64,000 bases of DNA from Phlyctochytrium arcticum (GCA_025602905.1 JAHLKI010000012.1:620001-684000), one strand, 5' to 3'. Numbered from the stretch's first letter, positions 35,927-49,128 are shown. Made by a program: numbers and translations. The notes: a model not told the origin generated them from the sequence alone.

Positions 35927-38900
35927 ATGTCCAAAGGGAATGGCGTTACAAGTCACCGGCTGGTAGCCATATCAGAAGGACGAGGTTTTGCTACAGAGGT
36001 CGGCATGGCAATGTTCAACCTACGTACCAACGTCTGCCAGCTATATCAAGTACGTATCTGTACCTCCAACTTCTAAGTGCCGGCACTTAAAGAATACCCA
36101 GTTTGTTGATTCCCATGCGTACATCAAAACATTGAGCAAAATTCTCCTAATGGAGCCTACAGAGGTGGGGTTTCCCTGCCCCATTGGATTGTCAGGCGCA
36201 CGCTAGATTTAATCGCTGGTAGATCATTGTCTCTGCGACGGTTTTCACTCCCACGAAATCAAAATTGCTGCAGGCTATTGAAGCGCATGTGACAGACTGC
36301 CAGATTGTCCCAGTCTCAAGAAACACGTTCAATGTAGATATGACTTATAATTTTCCTTTCCAGCGCTAACTGTTCTCTAAGGACAATCATGGTATGAACC
36401 AGCTCATGCACCATGCTGTTTGTACTAAGCGTACTTCAGGGCTGAACTATGTTCAACAATATGGTCTCGAAGATGAGCAGGATGGGGCTATCAGTCCCGC
36501 ACTGCCTTCTAGGTTTGTGAGCAACTTGGTATGAACTATTGTATTATAATCGGCCACCAAATGCAGATTTTACTGTCTTGCAGCAACTGCTGCGCTATTC
36601 AAGTAAGGGGCACTCGACTGTGGCATGGCCCAGCTAAGCCAACCACCGTCAAAGGCACGCTGCATCCAAAAACAACATATACTTCGTGAATCGATCTATC
36701 CGATTTAAGCTTGAAATGGTTGATGGCTTGATGATGATCGGTATTGCAGTCTCAGTCGCAGTATATGTGGTCTTTAATCCTCGGATGCAGATCATACCAC
36801 CGCATCCGGTTTAGAGCTGGTGACCAATAATGCTGGCAAAACTCGGGACAGTCTTTTCGGCGTCTTAAACAACACGCATACGGTCATGGGAGGTACGAGA
36901 ACATGGACGAACCTAAGTAGTGTCATCTTCTTAATTTGACCACAGCTCGGCTGTTACGGATCAACGTCTTACAACCGCCATTTGGTAAATACCATTTCTT
37001 GAAAGTCATACCACTACTAAAGCGCGTTTGTCCAGATCTAAGTACCATAGAAGCTCGCTTGGATACAGTGGAAGGTAAGGTACTGAAAAGGCAAAACTCT
37101 CCAACGCAACTAACGGTCAGCCCAAGAGCTTACGGAGCACGAGGTAGTTGCATCAACCCCGTATACAACATGCAAAAGATGCCTGAATGTGAAGTTTCTA
37201 GGTCCTGATGCAATCACTGCCCCAAAGTAAGTGCACTACATTTGGAGGGTGATAATTGCTTAACGTCTACAAGATTTGAAAAACCTACCTGACTGTGACT
37301 ACTTACTTTCAATGGTACAGTCTTTTTTTGGTGGAGAATGAAACGTCCTCATATACGACAATAGCTGACCCAAGAACTCCGTACTCCGAGCATTCGCCAA
37401 GCGGAGCAGGCGATCAATCACATCATTGCTTTGAAACACATTGTTTCAACCTTCCGTGCTGTGGGATCAGCACTTCGGCCATGTAGAAGCTTGTTGATTC
37501 TTACCATTCGCAAGGTGCGCCGTTTGGTACTGATTATTTTTGGGTACACGGTAGAAGATCAACCCAAAATAGTGTTTGGCAGATCCCGCTCTGAAAGAGT
37601 TGAATTCTCGAATAGAAGAAGTTATGAACGAAGACGTTGTGTACCAAAAAAGCGCAATGGGATTGCGTAACCAACGGTGTTACGCCATAAGGGTTGGTTT
37701 GCGCGTACCTCATGGAGAACATTACTTACTGAGATTGGTAAGGCCGGTTTCAACGGTTTGTTAGACGTAGGTATGTCACGCGTGGTTTTGGTGGCCTTTC
37801 CATATCTATATATAAAAGGGTATGGCATAAAGCGCGACAGACGTATAAGGAAACCACCAATGATGTCTACGAGTTGCTGACCCGATATCATGGTATGGAC
37901 AATGTAGCCGTATTGTGAAATCTCCACGGGCTAATCCTTCCTCAAGACTTGCACAATCCAAATATCAAGATTGCCTACAGTCCTTCAAGGGGTTTTTTTC
38001 TGAGTATCGCGAAAGAGTCTGTTGGCGACGAGGGGTTGTCCAGTGAGTTTGTCAACTTGGTGGAGAAACGAAAGACCATCACTTTTACTTCCCTGGAGCT
38101 GGTAAATATTTTAAGGGACACTTCTCGTGCTATGCTGATATGGCAATTTAGCTTAGCAACAATGACCGTATTCGGCAGTCCTTGAACGAAGTCTATCTCA
38201 TGTCGGATAAGTAAAGTGTTTCCTTGAGTGAATACGGGCTGGCAATACCTTATGTCTCATGATTTAGGATCGTATCAGAGTTGATTTCGTGTGTCAGACT
38301 TCGTATCCGACCTCTTTTCCGTGCTACCGAAGCGATTGCTCTGCTTGATATGTTGATGTCTTTTTCTCATAACCGGGACAAGAATCAACTTGGTTTGTGA
38401 GTTAAGAATAGCGTATTCCGTTTAAGCTAATGGGTGGTGCAGTTCGTCCAGAATTTACCGGCACAATGGCGATTAAATGCGGACGAAATCCCATCAAAGA
38501 GCGGGTAGAGCGCAATTCATTTGTGCCCAATGATATTTTCTCTGGGGAGGGAGCTAATATCCAAATTATTTCAGGCCCGAATATGGTATTTAACTTATGT
38601 CGGAAGCTCTATGATCTTGATTAACAGTTTTATAGTCAGGGAAATCTACATACTTGAGGCAAGCGGCACTTCTCACTGTCATTGCACATCTTGGATCCTT
38701 CGTCCCAGCCGAGTATGCGTCTTTTCGCTTGACCTCCAAAATTTTTGCCCGAACCGGTAGCGACAACGCACTCAATGTAGGTTTCAGGCATGGAAAGGTA
38801 TGGCATTCGCTCAATACCTGGAAAGGCCAATATGTCCACTTTCATGCTTGAAATGCGCGAAACATCGTTTATTTTGGATAATATTTGTGACTCAAGCCTC

Positions 38901-39744
38901 GTCATCATGGATGAATTAGGACGTGGTATATATGTTTGAGCTTCGTTACCGACATTGCTGATGATTGATTTCTTTTTTGGGGTAGGAACTTCGACTAGTG
39001 ATGGATTGGGGATGACAATCGCGGTTTGTGAGACGCTGGCGAGTACAGAGGTGGGTTTGAACGCATGGCATGCGCAATATCTGCCTCTCCTGTCAGCCTA
39101 ATATCGTTAGGCTCATGTTCTTCTTGCAACTCACTTCGATGAATTGGTTGCCATGTTATACTGTTATCCAAACGTTGTGAACCTACATCTGCAAGTCGCG
39201 GTAAGTCAAACTTTGCATGGTCAGTGAGCGCTTTATTACATCAATATGCGTGTTAGGTGGGGAAGGACGAGTCTTCCGCTATGAAGTTCTTGTACACCGT
39301 CAAAGATGGTGCCAGTAGTGAAAAACATTATGGTATTTGGGCAAAACCTGTGGAGTCGGATAGCAAGTTCTGAGTATCAGGGTAGGTATACGCATGGCTC
39401 GCTGCATTCGATTACCATCAGGGCTAATTCAGCGCGCCGCCACGAAATCTGATGTGGTATGCAGTCGTTTCGGGCGCTTGTCACTCAATTGTCTAATTTT
39501 CCCACGACAGATTATGGATACGGCGAATGTATTGAGACGCTTGAAAATGCCACAAACGCGCGCACAAACGAAAGCGTACGCCCAGGTGCAGTAAACCTTG
39601 CATTTCCTTTTCTACTGCTGACTTAACGGTTATCAGCTTGCACAGGCTCTGTATCAAATGCAGTCCCATGCGGGTCTTTCGGCTCCTCAGATGAGAAGTT
39701 ACTTGCTCTCCCTGAAGTCGCGTTTTCTTGGCAGCGTGCATTGA
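35927..39744 (+). CDS. MSH4: Meiotic MutS homolog Msh4
   Basis: Msh4 pairs with Msh5 to stabilise recombination intermediates and promote crossovers; it has no mismatch-repair role. The start [20 protein letters not shown] resembles the Msh4 opening. Further landmarks: [87 protein letters not shown]. The Walker A motif is split by an intron between SGPNM and [13 protein letters not shown] (exon boundary near 38,586); Walker B is [13 protein letters not shown], again broken before [17 protein letters not shown]. The C-terminus [18 protein letters not shown] matches Msh4. More than fifteen short introns, but each block I checked reads through, so the gene looks intact. Its presence implies a meiotic cycle. 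Divergent from RPP0, 377 bp apart. Confidence 0.88.
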
Positions 39745-40490
39745 GGATTTCTCGGATCGATGGGACTAGTCGCTATTACATTTCACACCTATTAAGCTTC
39801 CAATGCTTTGCCGCGTATTACGGAGGAGTGTCAGTCGTTGGCGTCCTGCAAATAGTGACGGTAGTGACCACGAAATGTTTTGCGGAAAAGTTTATATATG
39901 AAGGGAATTGTCCTATGCACGGCCTTATCTCGTCAAACGCCCGCCTTTTCCCAGCATCGCAATATGAACTGGTTCCTGTCAAAAGCGACAAAACGCTAGA
40001 ATTTGCCCGCAGCTGGTCTTCATCTGAATAGCTTCCCCTTTCCCTTGACAACTTTTGTTCATCGATATTTGAAAACAACTTTGATTCTAGACACTACATA
40101 TTATCCTGACTCAGTTCTTTACCAACGAAAAATGCGTACATTGAACAAAATGAATGAAAACTCGGATGTCGGGGGAACCTCAGGGCTCAAATTATAATTA
40201 TACAGGTAGCTATGTCTACTCGAGTATGTGATAAATGGTGGGTGTGCGACGTGATAAGGGTATGTGTGCGCAAGGCGGATGGTGTTCAGGGATGACTCCT
40301 GTCAAGGCCAAGGCATAAATAATTTTCGGAGGACGTGATAACACAGTCGTGCATTACTTGCATTTGACAATTGCCTATGTGAATAAATTTTGTTCGAAAA
40401 ATTGCAAGATACAGATGTTCAAATATTTCGACCCATGTCCAACAGTCCATGCCGCCTTATGCTGACACTAAGGAATCTCGAAACATAACA
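39745..40490. other. Convergent intergenic region, MSH4 to ICL1
   Basis: The 3' flanks of the two genes. AT-rich, with no open frame that carries family features and no repeat I could see. Confidence 0.5.
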
Positions 40491-42356
40491 TTACTTTCCC
40501 CCAAACTGACTTTCCGTCACGCCTTTGCCCATGGCCGCTGTGCTGGCCACGCCGCCCTGTACTGATTTGACTAAAAAGTGATAGACCTTGGTCAGAACAG
40601 CGAATCGCTTAAAGGTGGCAGAATGTGAAACTTACTCAGATTGTCGTAGTACTCGGCGCCAGACCACTTTTGATGGGCAAGTGTCTCGACACCGTTCAGA
40701 CGCTCCTGGCGCTGGATGCCCTCAACGTAGGCGAGCATGCCCCGCTTGGCGTAGTCACGAGCAAACAAATCGGTAATGAGCGCGTCGGAGTGGAACTAGA
40801 AAAAAGAAAAGGTACAAATCAGCGTCAAGGTCATTTTCATAAGAGTGCCAAAAATGTCTTACCCCGGCCAGAGTGATGAACTGCCAGACAAATCCAAGCT
40901 TTGCGATATCACCAATGAATGAAGAGATTTCCTTGTCCGTCATGCCTGCAGCATCCCAGTTGAACGACGGCGACAAGTTGTAAGCAAGCATGGTTTCTGG
41001 GTGAACACGGTGGACACCGTCAGCGAATTCCTTGGCTTGTGCGAAAATAGGCTTCTTGGTTTCCATCCAGATCAAGTCGGCGTATGGGGCGTAAGCAACA
41101 CCACGGTTAATGCAAGCAGGGGTGCCGCCTTGGTACCGGAAGTAACCTTCTCGGACGCGTGGGGCATTCCAGCACCAGAATGGATCAACTCCCATAGACT
41201 TTGCCAGTGCACGGGCCTCGCTGTTGGACATATGCGCAGACTTTTCCACAAAGGTCTTTACTTGTGATTCCTTTCCTGCGGCCTTCAAAGCTTGCGCAAC
41301 AGCCTCAGAGTAAAGCATGACCTTGGCGCTCTGCATCCAGTCATCCTCCACTTTCTGCAATGCCTCACCGATGCTACCCTTTGCCTCTGCGTCATTCATG
41401 GCGTCAACAAGAGCTGGGAGGGATGGATTGGTTGATCCAAGAATGAAGGGGTGGTCTCGGCGATCAATGTTGGAAGTGATGAGGGTAGCAGCCTCGGCGT
41501 CGGTACGGGCAACAACAATGTTGTCAACACCCATAATATCAAACTGCAAGCGGACGGCAACCAATCGGTTGATGTGCTCAGCAATGGGAACAAGGACCTT
41601 TCCGGCCATGTGTCCACACTTCTTGGTTCCGGCTGCCTGATCCTCCAAGTGGATACCTGCGGCACCACGCTCAACAAACATTTTGGCAAGCTTCATGTTT
41701 GCAGTGATTCCGCCGTGACCAGTGTCGGCATCGGCAATGATGGGTCGCAGGAAGTCGACGTAGGGTTGATTTGAGCGTTGGGTCAATGGGACAGAGAGAC
41801 GTTCCTCGCGTTGCTTGCGGTCATGGAACATTTGAGCGAAAAACAGGTGTTCGACCTTGTTGGGAACGGTATCCTAAAAAGAGAATTAGTTTGGGTGTAC
41901 GGGCGGGTGGCCTCAAGTTGAACCTTACCATAGGGTAATCAGCCAGATCTGGTCCGGGTTCGTTGGAGGACGAAGCCGTGGAGGAGCATTGCCATCCCGA
42001 GACGTAGATGGTGTCGAGGTACTTTGCCATTTGGGCGACTTGGATAGGGTCAAGAGCTCCGTATGTGAAAGAGGCCGTCTTTGCCGACTTGTGGGATTGA
42101 AGCAGACTCCACAACTTTTTGGCTTGTACGTTGGATGGGAATTCCTGCTTCAGGGTTCCTCGCTTGATGGCGACTAAAACAGACTAGTTAGTTTGATGGT
42201 TCACAAAGACGAACAGGGCAGTAAGTACTCACCATCCTTGGCCGTGTAAGGGCGCTTGACGAGGCGGAAACGAGGCGACTGCCACCAGGTAGTAATGTCC
42301 TTGATTTCCGTGTCGAGAGCGTGCTGCTCGTCGTTCAGAAAGTTGGTTTGCGACAT
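40491..42356 (-). CDS. ICL1: Isocitrate lyase (glyoxylate cycle)
   Basis: Splits isocitrate to glyoxylate and succinate, allowing growth on acetate and fatty acids. Five exons. The N-terminal [20 protein letters not shown] region is followed by [40 protein letters not shown] and the active-site signature [15 protein letters not shown], whose Cys is the catalytic base. Further blocks: [50 protein letters not shown]. The C-terminus VTESQFGGK lacks an SKL-type peroxisomal signal, as in many fungal lyases. Length and order are those of the ~530-residue fungal enzyme. The minus-strand TATA box at 42428-42435 lies about 70 bp upstream of the ATG. Confidence 0.97.
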
Positions 42357-42620
42357 GGTTTTCGGTGGTTGTTTTTGCGGTGGGAATGGGAAAGAATGGC
42401 AAAGGGAAAAGTCTGCGTCCTACGCGTTATTTATACTCGCGAGGCCGTGGAGGGAGGCGCTTGGCACGTGCGATTTGCCGCGGAAAGATCCGGATGCGTC
42501 GGCTCACGTCACGCGACGATCTGACTCACCCGGGATTTGTCGGAGGAAACTTCGGGAGAAAGCTTTTCGGGGCGGACTTTGCGATTTGGGAGTCGGGAGG
42601 GGCTGGAAGAGCGGAAGGGT
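42357..42620 (-). promoter_or_regulatory. ICL1 promoter with TATA box and CACGTG
   Basis: On the minus strand a TATAAATA box occupies 42428-42435. Upstream are a palindromic CACGTG at 42465-42470 and two CGG half-sites nine bases apart (start 42491 and 42500), which is the kind of element read by Zn2Cys6 activators of gluconeogenic genes. Spacing does not match the yeast carbon-source element, so any regulator is only inferred. Confidence 0.5.
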
Positions 42621-44554
42621 TGATTGATTTATGGCTCAATTTAGGACAAAAATTAGGAGTAGGATTGACGAGAAATACAATACAAAGGACAGGAAATTAA
42701 AAAGAGGGTGTGGAGGGATTAAAACAGCGCTCACACTATGTTGGAGCTGGTTGTGCTCGATGATAGGATTGGGGCAGGAAAAGGTTGGATACAGAACTAT
42801 TCTCAGCGTGCAGTACTGGCCGTTGTCCCCAATTCCGGTATCATCACGACTGTTGCTCCGTGAACTTTGTTGGGACAGATGGGGGCCTCTGGCCGGCGAC
42901 GATGGGGGCAATCGGCGGTGGTTAAGGAGGTCGGACAACAGGAGGAAGGCTTTGTTGGCGGTGGGTTGGTCGTGCCACTAAAGCCCTCGAAATTCATCCT
43001 ACAAACTGCCTATCCTGTAGCTAGCGGCGAATGGTGGTTTGGAACTCCTGCCAGTCTTGGACCGTGTGCGGATGCTGGCCGCCTCTTAATGGATGGACTG
43101 ACCGCGGGCGTTGGTAAAACTTGGGTGTAGGAGGGATCGGGCGGTAAGAGTCAAGGCACGTTGGCTATACCTTGATCGAGTGACGGATGCGTTGTAATAG
43201 AAAGCCGAGTAAAAGTGCGCTCGGATTTGGTCTAGGGATGCATAGACCACATGCAGATATTGGGCTGCACTGTCCATCCCCGCACCGCACAGTGCATCTT
43301 TTCGGTCTCGCAATTGGTCTATCAGTTCTAATGAAACATTATGTATTTAGTCATATTGGTTGACTGACAATCCTGGTTCTGCTTCTCTCACCTCGTAGTG
43401 GTTGCGATGCTGCGACTCGAGCCGCATGTTTGCTCTCAAACCATGCCGACTTGGACAACTCTCTGTACCGTCGCCCCCCGCATCCTCTTAATGTTCTGAC
43501 GGCGGTTCACGCGGTTCTAATGACGGGCTCCGGCAGCAGTCGAATTGTGCGTAGCCATTAACCGCTTGCTCACAGTGTCATCAATCTGTATGTGTGGCTC
43601 CTGGATTGTTGCGTCGGTAGAGACCTCCAATTTGACCGTATCTGTTGAGGATTGCCCGGTAGGAACCACCACCGTTACTCCGTACACTCCCCATCCTGCC
43701 CTCTGAATGCCCGTGACCCCGCAGATGGTCCTCGATCCGTCGTTTCTGGACTCTTAGTCTGACATGAGAAAGGTTTCTCTTGATGGGTCGGGGGCGAGAG
43801 TAGTGAAATTTGGTACTGAAAGGACTAGATAAGGAACGAGTCACGGCAAGTGGAAAACAGACAAGATTAATGTTTGCTTTCGTTGGAATGAACAATGATG
43901 GAGTGGCATCGTCCCTCTAAGAAGTTGTCCATCAACCAAAGTTGACGTAACTATTTACCAGGTGAAGGGCTCAGGTAGCCGTGAGCGGAAAGATCTGCAA
44001 GGCATCCTTGCATTGGCTCACACGGAAGTAGACCCCCAGACTGGTTTTGAAACTTCATTCCATTGGAAAGTCTCGATGAACATGTTGCATGACACTGTTG
44101 CCTAGGTTGTTACCGAATAAATTTCCTTGGAGGTGTGCCATCTGATGATTGACCGTGGATACTCGACTATGCCCTTCGTATATTTCTCAGATGTGCAAAC
44201 TACAACTTGTTGAGTGGTCTTTAGTTAAATGCTGAGCTAGTACGAAAGATCCAACTTAGTTCTTTGGTTCGTTCTTGGCACTGAATTTGAATGATGGGGT
44301 TTCGACGAATGGATGATCATCATTGATGCATCAGCCTTGGGGCCTATCGCCATCCCATAGCCAATAATTGCTAGGAAATGTAAAGTAAATGGAGGAGGGC
44401 AGATGTCCTGGGGGAGATGTGCGAGATCATCCTGGAGATCATCGAGATGGCAGCAGCGGCGGCACGCGTCGACTGAGGCGCCCGACTCTGCGGCAACTCT
44501 GGCGGCGTTTATCGACCACAACGCTGATCTGGAGGTGGAGATCCCCGCAAAACA
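42621..44554. other. Gene-poor stretch between ICL1 and PMT4
   Basis: About 1.9 kb. Apart from the candidate reading frame at 43086-43500 I see no gene. There is no RNA gene signature or clear repeat. Part of it must carry the PMT4 promoter. Confidence 0.45.
43086..43500 (-). CDS. Unrecognised open frame with one good intron
   Basis: Joining 43392-43500 to 43086-43327 across a 64-nt intron (donor gtgaga, branch-like gactaa, acceptor cattag) gives an uninterrupted frame of about 115 codons: RYRELSKSAWFESKHAARVA then LIDQLRDRKDALCGAGMDSA and YLHVVYASLDQIRAHFYSAF, ending RGQSIH. Composition is helical and protein-like. No start codon lies in this frame after the upstream stop, so it would need another exon, or it is a decayed fragment of a gene or transposable element. 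No family recognised. Confidence 0.3.
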
Positions 44555-47242
44555 ATGGAGGAAAAGTCAAAACTTCGTAAACGAGGCAAGGCAGAAAACG
44601 CAGCCGTCCCCGGGACTTCCAAGGACGACACTGTGTTGGTAGAGAAGACGGTGAAAAATGCTTCTCCGTCCAAAAAGCACTTGAAGAATGTACCCCCGCC
44701 CACACCGCCAGCGACGCTAGCAGCAGTCAGCTCGGATACTCTCTATAACATTGCCCTGGTCATTGTCACAATCCTCTCCTTTGCTTCTCGATGTTGGAGA
44801 ATTGGAGACCCGGCCGAAGTCGTGTAAGTTTACTATTGTCGCGCGCTCAAGTTTTTGTACGCTAAATTTCCTCGTTCATGTAGTTTTGACGAGGTTCATT
44901 TCGGTAAATTTGCCTCTTACTACCTCCGTGGGGAGTACTACTTTGATGTACATCCGCCTCTCGGGAAACTTATGCTTGCCGGCGTTGGCTGGCTCGCCGG
45001 CTACGACGGCCACTTTTTGTTCGACAACATTGGTGATGATTATGTATCAAACAATGTTCCATTTGTGGCTCTTCGGCTGCTTCCTGCGACCTGTGGAGCC
45101 CTCATTGCGCCTGTTGTCTTCCTGACTATGCGCGAGATGAAGTTTACCGTGACTGGGGCGACGTTTGCGGCGATGCTTCTTGTTCTTGGTAAGATTTTTG
45201 CAAATTCACTTCCAACCCAGGCTTTCGCTAATCATCCCGATAGACAATTCTTTGATCACCCAGTCGCGCTTGATTCTTTTGGACAGTATGTTGACTCTCT
45301 TCTGTGTATGCTCCATCTACTCCTGGGTGCGATTCTATAAACTCCGTCATCGGTATATAAATTACGAAAGCCATTCGCGTCTCGAGGCACTAATATCTGC
45401 TTCTTAGCGCCTTTTCAGCAGCTTGGTACTTTTGGCTGTCGGCAACTGGCTTCTTCTTGGCATGTACAACTGGGTAAGTGAGCCGCATAGTTCGGAATTG
45501 TTACATTGATTTTTAATGACTTCCGAATCACAGGGTAAAGATGGTTGGATTATTTACTGTTGCCGCTATCGGCGTCGCGGTATTGATCGATTTGTGGAAT
45601 CTGCTCGACATTCGTCGGGGCTTAAGCCTGGTATGTGGGCAGAAATCGGTCGAAAATTTAAGATGTTCACTTATAGTCCCCTCAATCTTAGCGACAATTC
45701 ACCAGGCATTTTGCGGCTCGGGCTTTATGCCTGATCTTCCTCCCGCTGATGATATATCTCTCCTTCTTCTACATTCACTTTGCCCTTCTGACAAAGTCTG
45801 GTCCTGGGGATGCGTTCATGAGCCCTGCGTTCCAAGACGGCTTGAAGGGTAGCGAGATGAACGTGAATTCCAGTGGTACGTGAGACTTTTCCTTTTAAAT
45901 GCGGCCCAATCATTAACCTTTCTGGTGTTTAGCCATCCCTTACTTTGCAAATATCACTCTAAAGCACCGCGAAACATCTGCTTATTTGCATTCCCATCCT
46001 GACAAGTACCCGCTTCGTTATGAGGATGGCCGTGTTAGCACACAGGGTCAGCAAGTGACGGGATACCCCCACCGTGATATAAACAACCATTGGACACTTG
46101 AGCCTGTGGACCCTGCGTTGTACGAACAAGCCCCACAACACACACCAAGTGAAGTCGAAAAGGAGCGGGACGTCAGATATTTGCGGCACCATGACATTGT
46201 ACGACTCCGTCATGCACGTACGACCGGTTACTTGATTACTCACGACGTGGCCTCCCCTCTGACTGCCACACACATGGAGATGACCTTACATCCCGCCAAT
46301 GAGACCAAAAGGTACAATGAGACTTTGTGGAAAGTGGAGCTGGTGGATGGGAAATCAAAGGGCAAAGTTCGCTCAAAGCGCGGACACTTGCGCTTGGTCA
46401 ATGTCGTTCACGGTGTCGCTGTTCATTGCCACAAAGGACAGCTGCCTGACTGGGGTTTCGGTCAGCAAGAAATCAACGGAAACAAAGCTACCAAGGAACC
46501 CGGAAACACGTGGTGGGTCGACGAGGTGCTCCATCCCCGGATCGTAGCGGGCGTTGAGATTGGAGAGACTGTTACGCCCGAAACGTCGGACCTCAAAAAA
46601 GTCGAATTAGGCTTCTTGGAAAAGTTTTTGGAGTTACAAACTCTCATGTTTGCCCACAATGCCGGATTAACCAAGCCTCATCCATATTCATCAACACCCA
46701 TTTCCTGGCCATTTGTTTTGCGTGGCATCAGCTTCTGGGAGCGCAAAGACGGACTCCGTCAAATTTATTTACTGGGTAACCCTATAATATGGTGGGCCGC
46801 CATCACCGGTACCGTCATGTTTGCTGCCATGTGGCTCATGGACCGCGTTCTTCTCCGACGCGGCATTGACGACTTTGGTCCCATCCGTAAATGGTGGGAC
46901 GAGACTGCCGGTTTCGTTTGGATTTGCTGGTTGTCCCACTGGCTTCCGTTCTTCCTCATGGGACGAATGTTGTTCCTGCACCACTACTTGCCGAGTCTGA
47001 TTTACTCGGTTGTGCTTCTGGTATCGGTCGGCGAATTTTGTTTTGTACGCGCCTGGGGCGACATTCAGTCCCAGCAACGGTTCGGAGGGCAGATTTACAT
47101 TGGGCTGTTTGTGCTCGGTCTAGCCTTGGCCTCATGGGCGTTTTACTTCTTTGCTCCGTTGACTTACGGACTAGGATTCTCAGATATTGAAGACCTCCGA
47201 TCTAGGAAATGGATGCAGTCTTGGGATCTTCAACATGCCTAA
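44555..47242 (+). CDS. PMT4: Protein O-mannosyltransferase, Pmt4/POMT1 type
   Basis: ER membrane enzyme that transfers mannose from dolichyl-phosphate mannose to Ser/Thr. The start at 44555 gives a ~60-residue cytosolic Lys/Pro-rich tail, then the first membrane span and, after a short intron, the catalytic loop 1 motif FDEVHFGKFASYYLRGEYYF with DVHPPLGK. Exons of the GT39 core carry NSLITQSRLILLDSMLTLF and TTGVKMVGLFTVAAIGVAV. The luminal MIR repeats follow: TSAYLHSHPDKYPL with QGQQVTGYPHRDINNHW (the wording closest to Pmt4), DIVRLRHARTTGYLITHDV and GHLRLVNVVHGVAVHC. The last exon (about 45,930-47,242) has no intron and includes four or more C-terminal membrane spans, with the family motif HYLPSLIYSVVLL. 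It ends 116 bp before the arrestin gene's stop. Confidence 0.92.
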
Positions 47243-47358
47243 TATTTTTATTTACAAACAAAGTATACTCCTTTCTTTTTTATAAAAATCCCTGCGTCAA
47301 TCATGACAGTGTAACTGAGATATTTACAATATATGAAATGTATGGGTCGGCGACGTGC

Positions 47359-48726
47359 TTACCAAGTCAATGCTCGGGAAAAGGCAAGTCCTAGATCTTC
47401 TTGCTGAGCTCGGACCGGGGTATAATTTCCAAAAGGGTCGTCACCGCGCATGAGGTCTTGAATACGGTTCCGTGCATCAGGATCGCCCGACTGCAAAGCA
47501 CGAGCTGCGTAAGCCAAAAGATGTCGCTTGATGGGTTGCGTTGCTGGGTGGAGAGTGATGGGGAGATATCCAACCTTGATGGATGTGGAACCACTGCCTC
47601 GAGGTCGTTCTAATGTAAATCTAATTTTGAGGAGATGTTTGACTGCGATTAAAGGTCCGACAAAAGTAAATAGAGGTCGCGCTGAACCATTTGATTGGGG
47701 CAGGGGAAAAGTAACGACTTTGCGCCAAAAGTCCCCGGTGTTTTGGGCACCTTCTTTGTGTATAAAGAGCGTTTCGCGAATCGTTTTGCCATGGAGCTGC
47801 GCGCGGACTGTCACTAGAGCCTTTAATGTGACTTCAATATCCTTGATGGAGTAGCCAGCGGGTACTGTCGCGACATGTACGTGCAACACCACGGGTTCAT
47901 CAGGGCCGATTGAGCGGGACGCCAGGGAGACCCGATAGGAAAAACCGGACATGGATGGCTTGCTCATGTTGGTTAGCACTTCCGAGGGGGGGTTGCTGCC
48001 GGTTTGCATGGTGGCTTGGAGGGTGTCTAGCGGTAATGGGGGTGGTGGACAGTACCTCATAATCGAGGTACTTGCCCTCCGCCCAAGATTGGGTACAGAG
48101 AATATGTCAATCAGGTTGAATTTCCTAGGTGTGATTTGTTTATATTTGCCATGATAGCCGATACAACTCTTGTAGCTCAATTACCTGAGAATGACTGGTG
48201 CGGTAGTGGTGTATTTCCTTCTTCTCTTCTTCCTCCACACTTGGCCGTCGCGTCCATCATCAAGATTGGCTTTCAGCTTGTACTGCACGTTCCCCAAGGG
48301 AGTATCTACGGATGGTGGTGATATGTCGGGAATGCGAAAGCGGAAAGGAATCTCGTGGACGCCTTGGGCCAGGGTATCACTGTCGTCTTCCAAACAGCGA
48401 GATGTGTGGTAGGAGGGGATAGAGTCGGGATGCCATAGTAGGATTTCCTCATCCATCAGGCACCGACGTTCGCCGTTGTTTTTTGACAAGAGCAAGGACC
48501 ACTTGTGCATGGGGTGCTCCCATGGTAAAACTTGAGTCCATCGAGTGCAAGTTTCGCCTTTTAGGCTTATGGAAAGCCGGGGACGGGTCAAGCGAGCTGC
48601 CTCGGAGACTTTGAGGTGCAGTGCGCCAACCACAAAGCATGGGGTTACCCCAAGCTGGCCTTGAACTATATCGTCGTGGCCGGGAAGAGGGTGCAGCGAC
48701 AGGGAGATGGTCGAAGCCGAAGCCAT
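47359..48726 (-). CDS. Arrestin-fold protein (alpha-arrestin-like)
   Basis: Two exons separated by an intron near 48,060-48,185. Exon 1 (start MASASTISLSLHPLPGHDD) has the N-terminal arrestin sandwich: PRLSISLKGETCTRWTQVL, then VHEIPFRFRIPDISPPSVDT and VQYKLKANLDDGRDG, the typical 'polypeptide binds as F-x-x-PP-S' arrangement of fungal alpha-arrestins. Exon 2 has the C-terminal sandwich SYRVSLASRSIGPDEPVVLH with GYSIKDIEVTLKALV and IRETLFIHKE. Alpha-arrestins usually recruit Rsp5 ubiquitin ligase to membrane transporters through PPxY motifs; I see a Pro-rich linker (CPPPPLPLDTL) but no PPxY. It could therefore be a non-ligase-binding family member. About 410 aa. Confidence 0.78.
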
Positions 48727-49128
48727 CCAATATGGTCAGTGGATCTTGCTAATGAGGTTGTGGGGTCCTCCTAATGTTCTGGCCGCGAAATGCCAGGAAG
48801 CGGAGTAAGACTGTGCGCAGGCTTCTCGGGAAAGTCACCGCTGTCACTTGGTGCAACATGACCGCGTCGGCAACTCCGACGACAGTCAGACGCTCAAAAT
48901 GCCAGAAATTGGGCAACTATCATATACGAGGAATGGTGGGGGAAACGCCGGCTTGATAAAATTATTATACACATGGCGGGAGAAGGTAAAAATAACGTGT
49001 ACTATGGTGTGATTCCGTGCATGTCATTAACAGCTAGCAAGCTGAGTGTTACAGGGCTCAATGCTGCCGGCTTCATACTGCTCAAGAGGGTCAAAATAAG
49101 TAACATGATGGCAAGGCACGGGTGCTAC
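48727..49128. other. Intergenic, arrestin gene to ankyrin gene
   Basis: About 400 bp of promoter and 3' flank for two minus-strand genes. Nothing else recognised. Confidence 0.5.
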
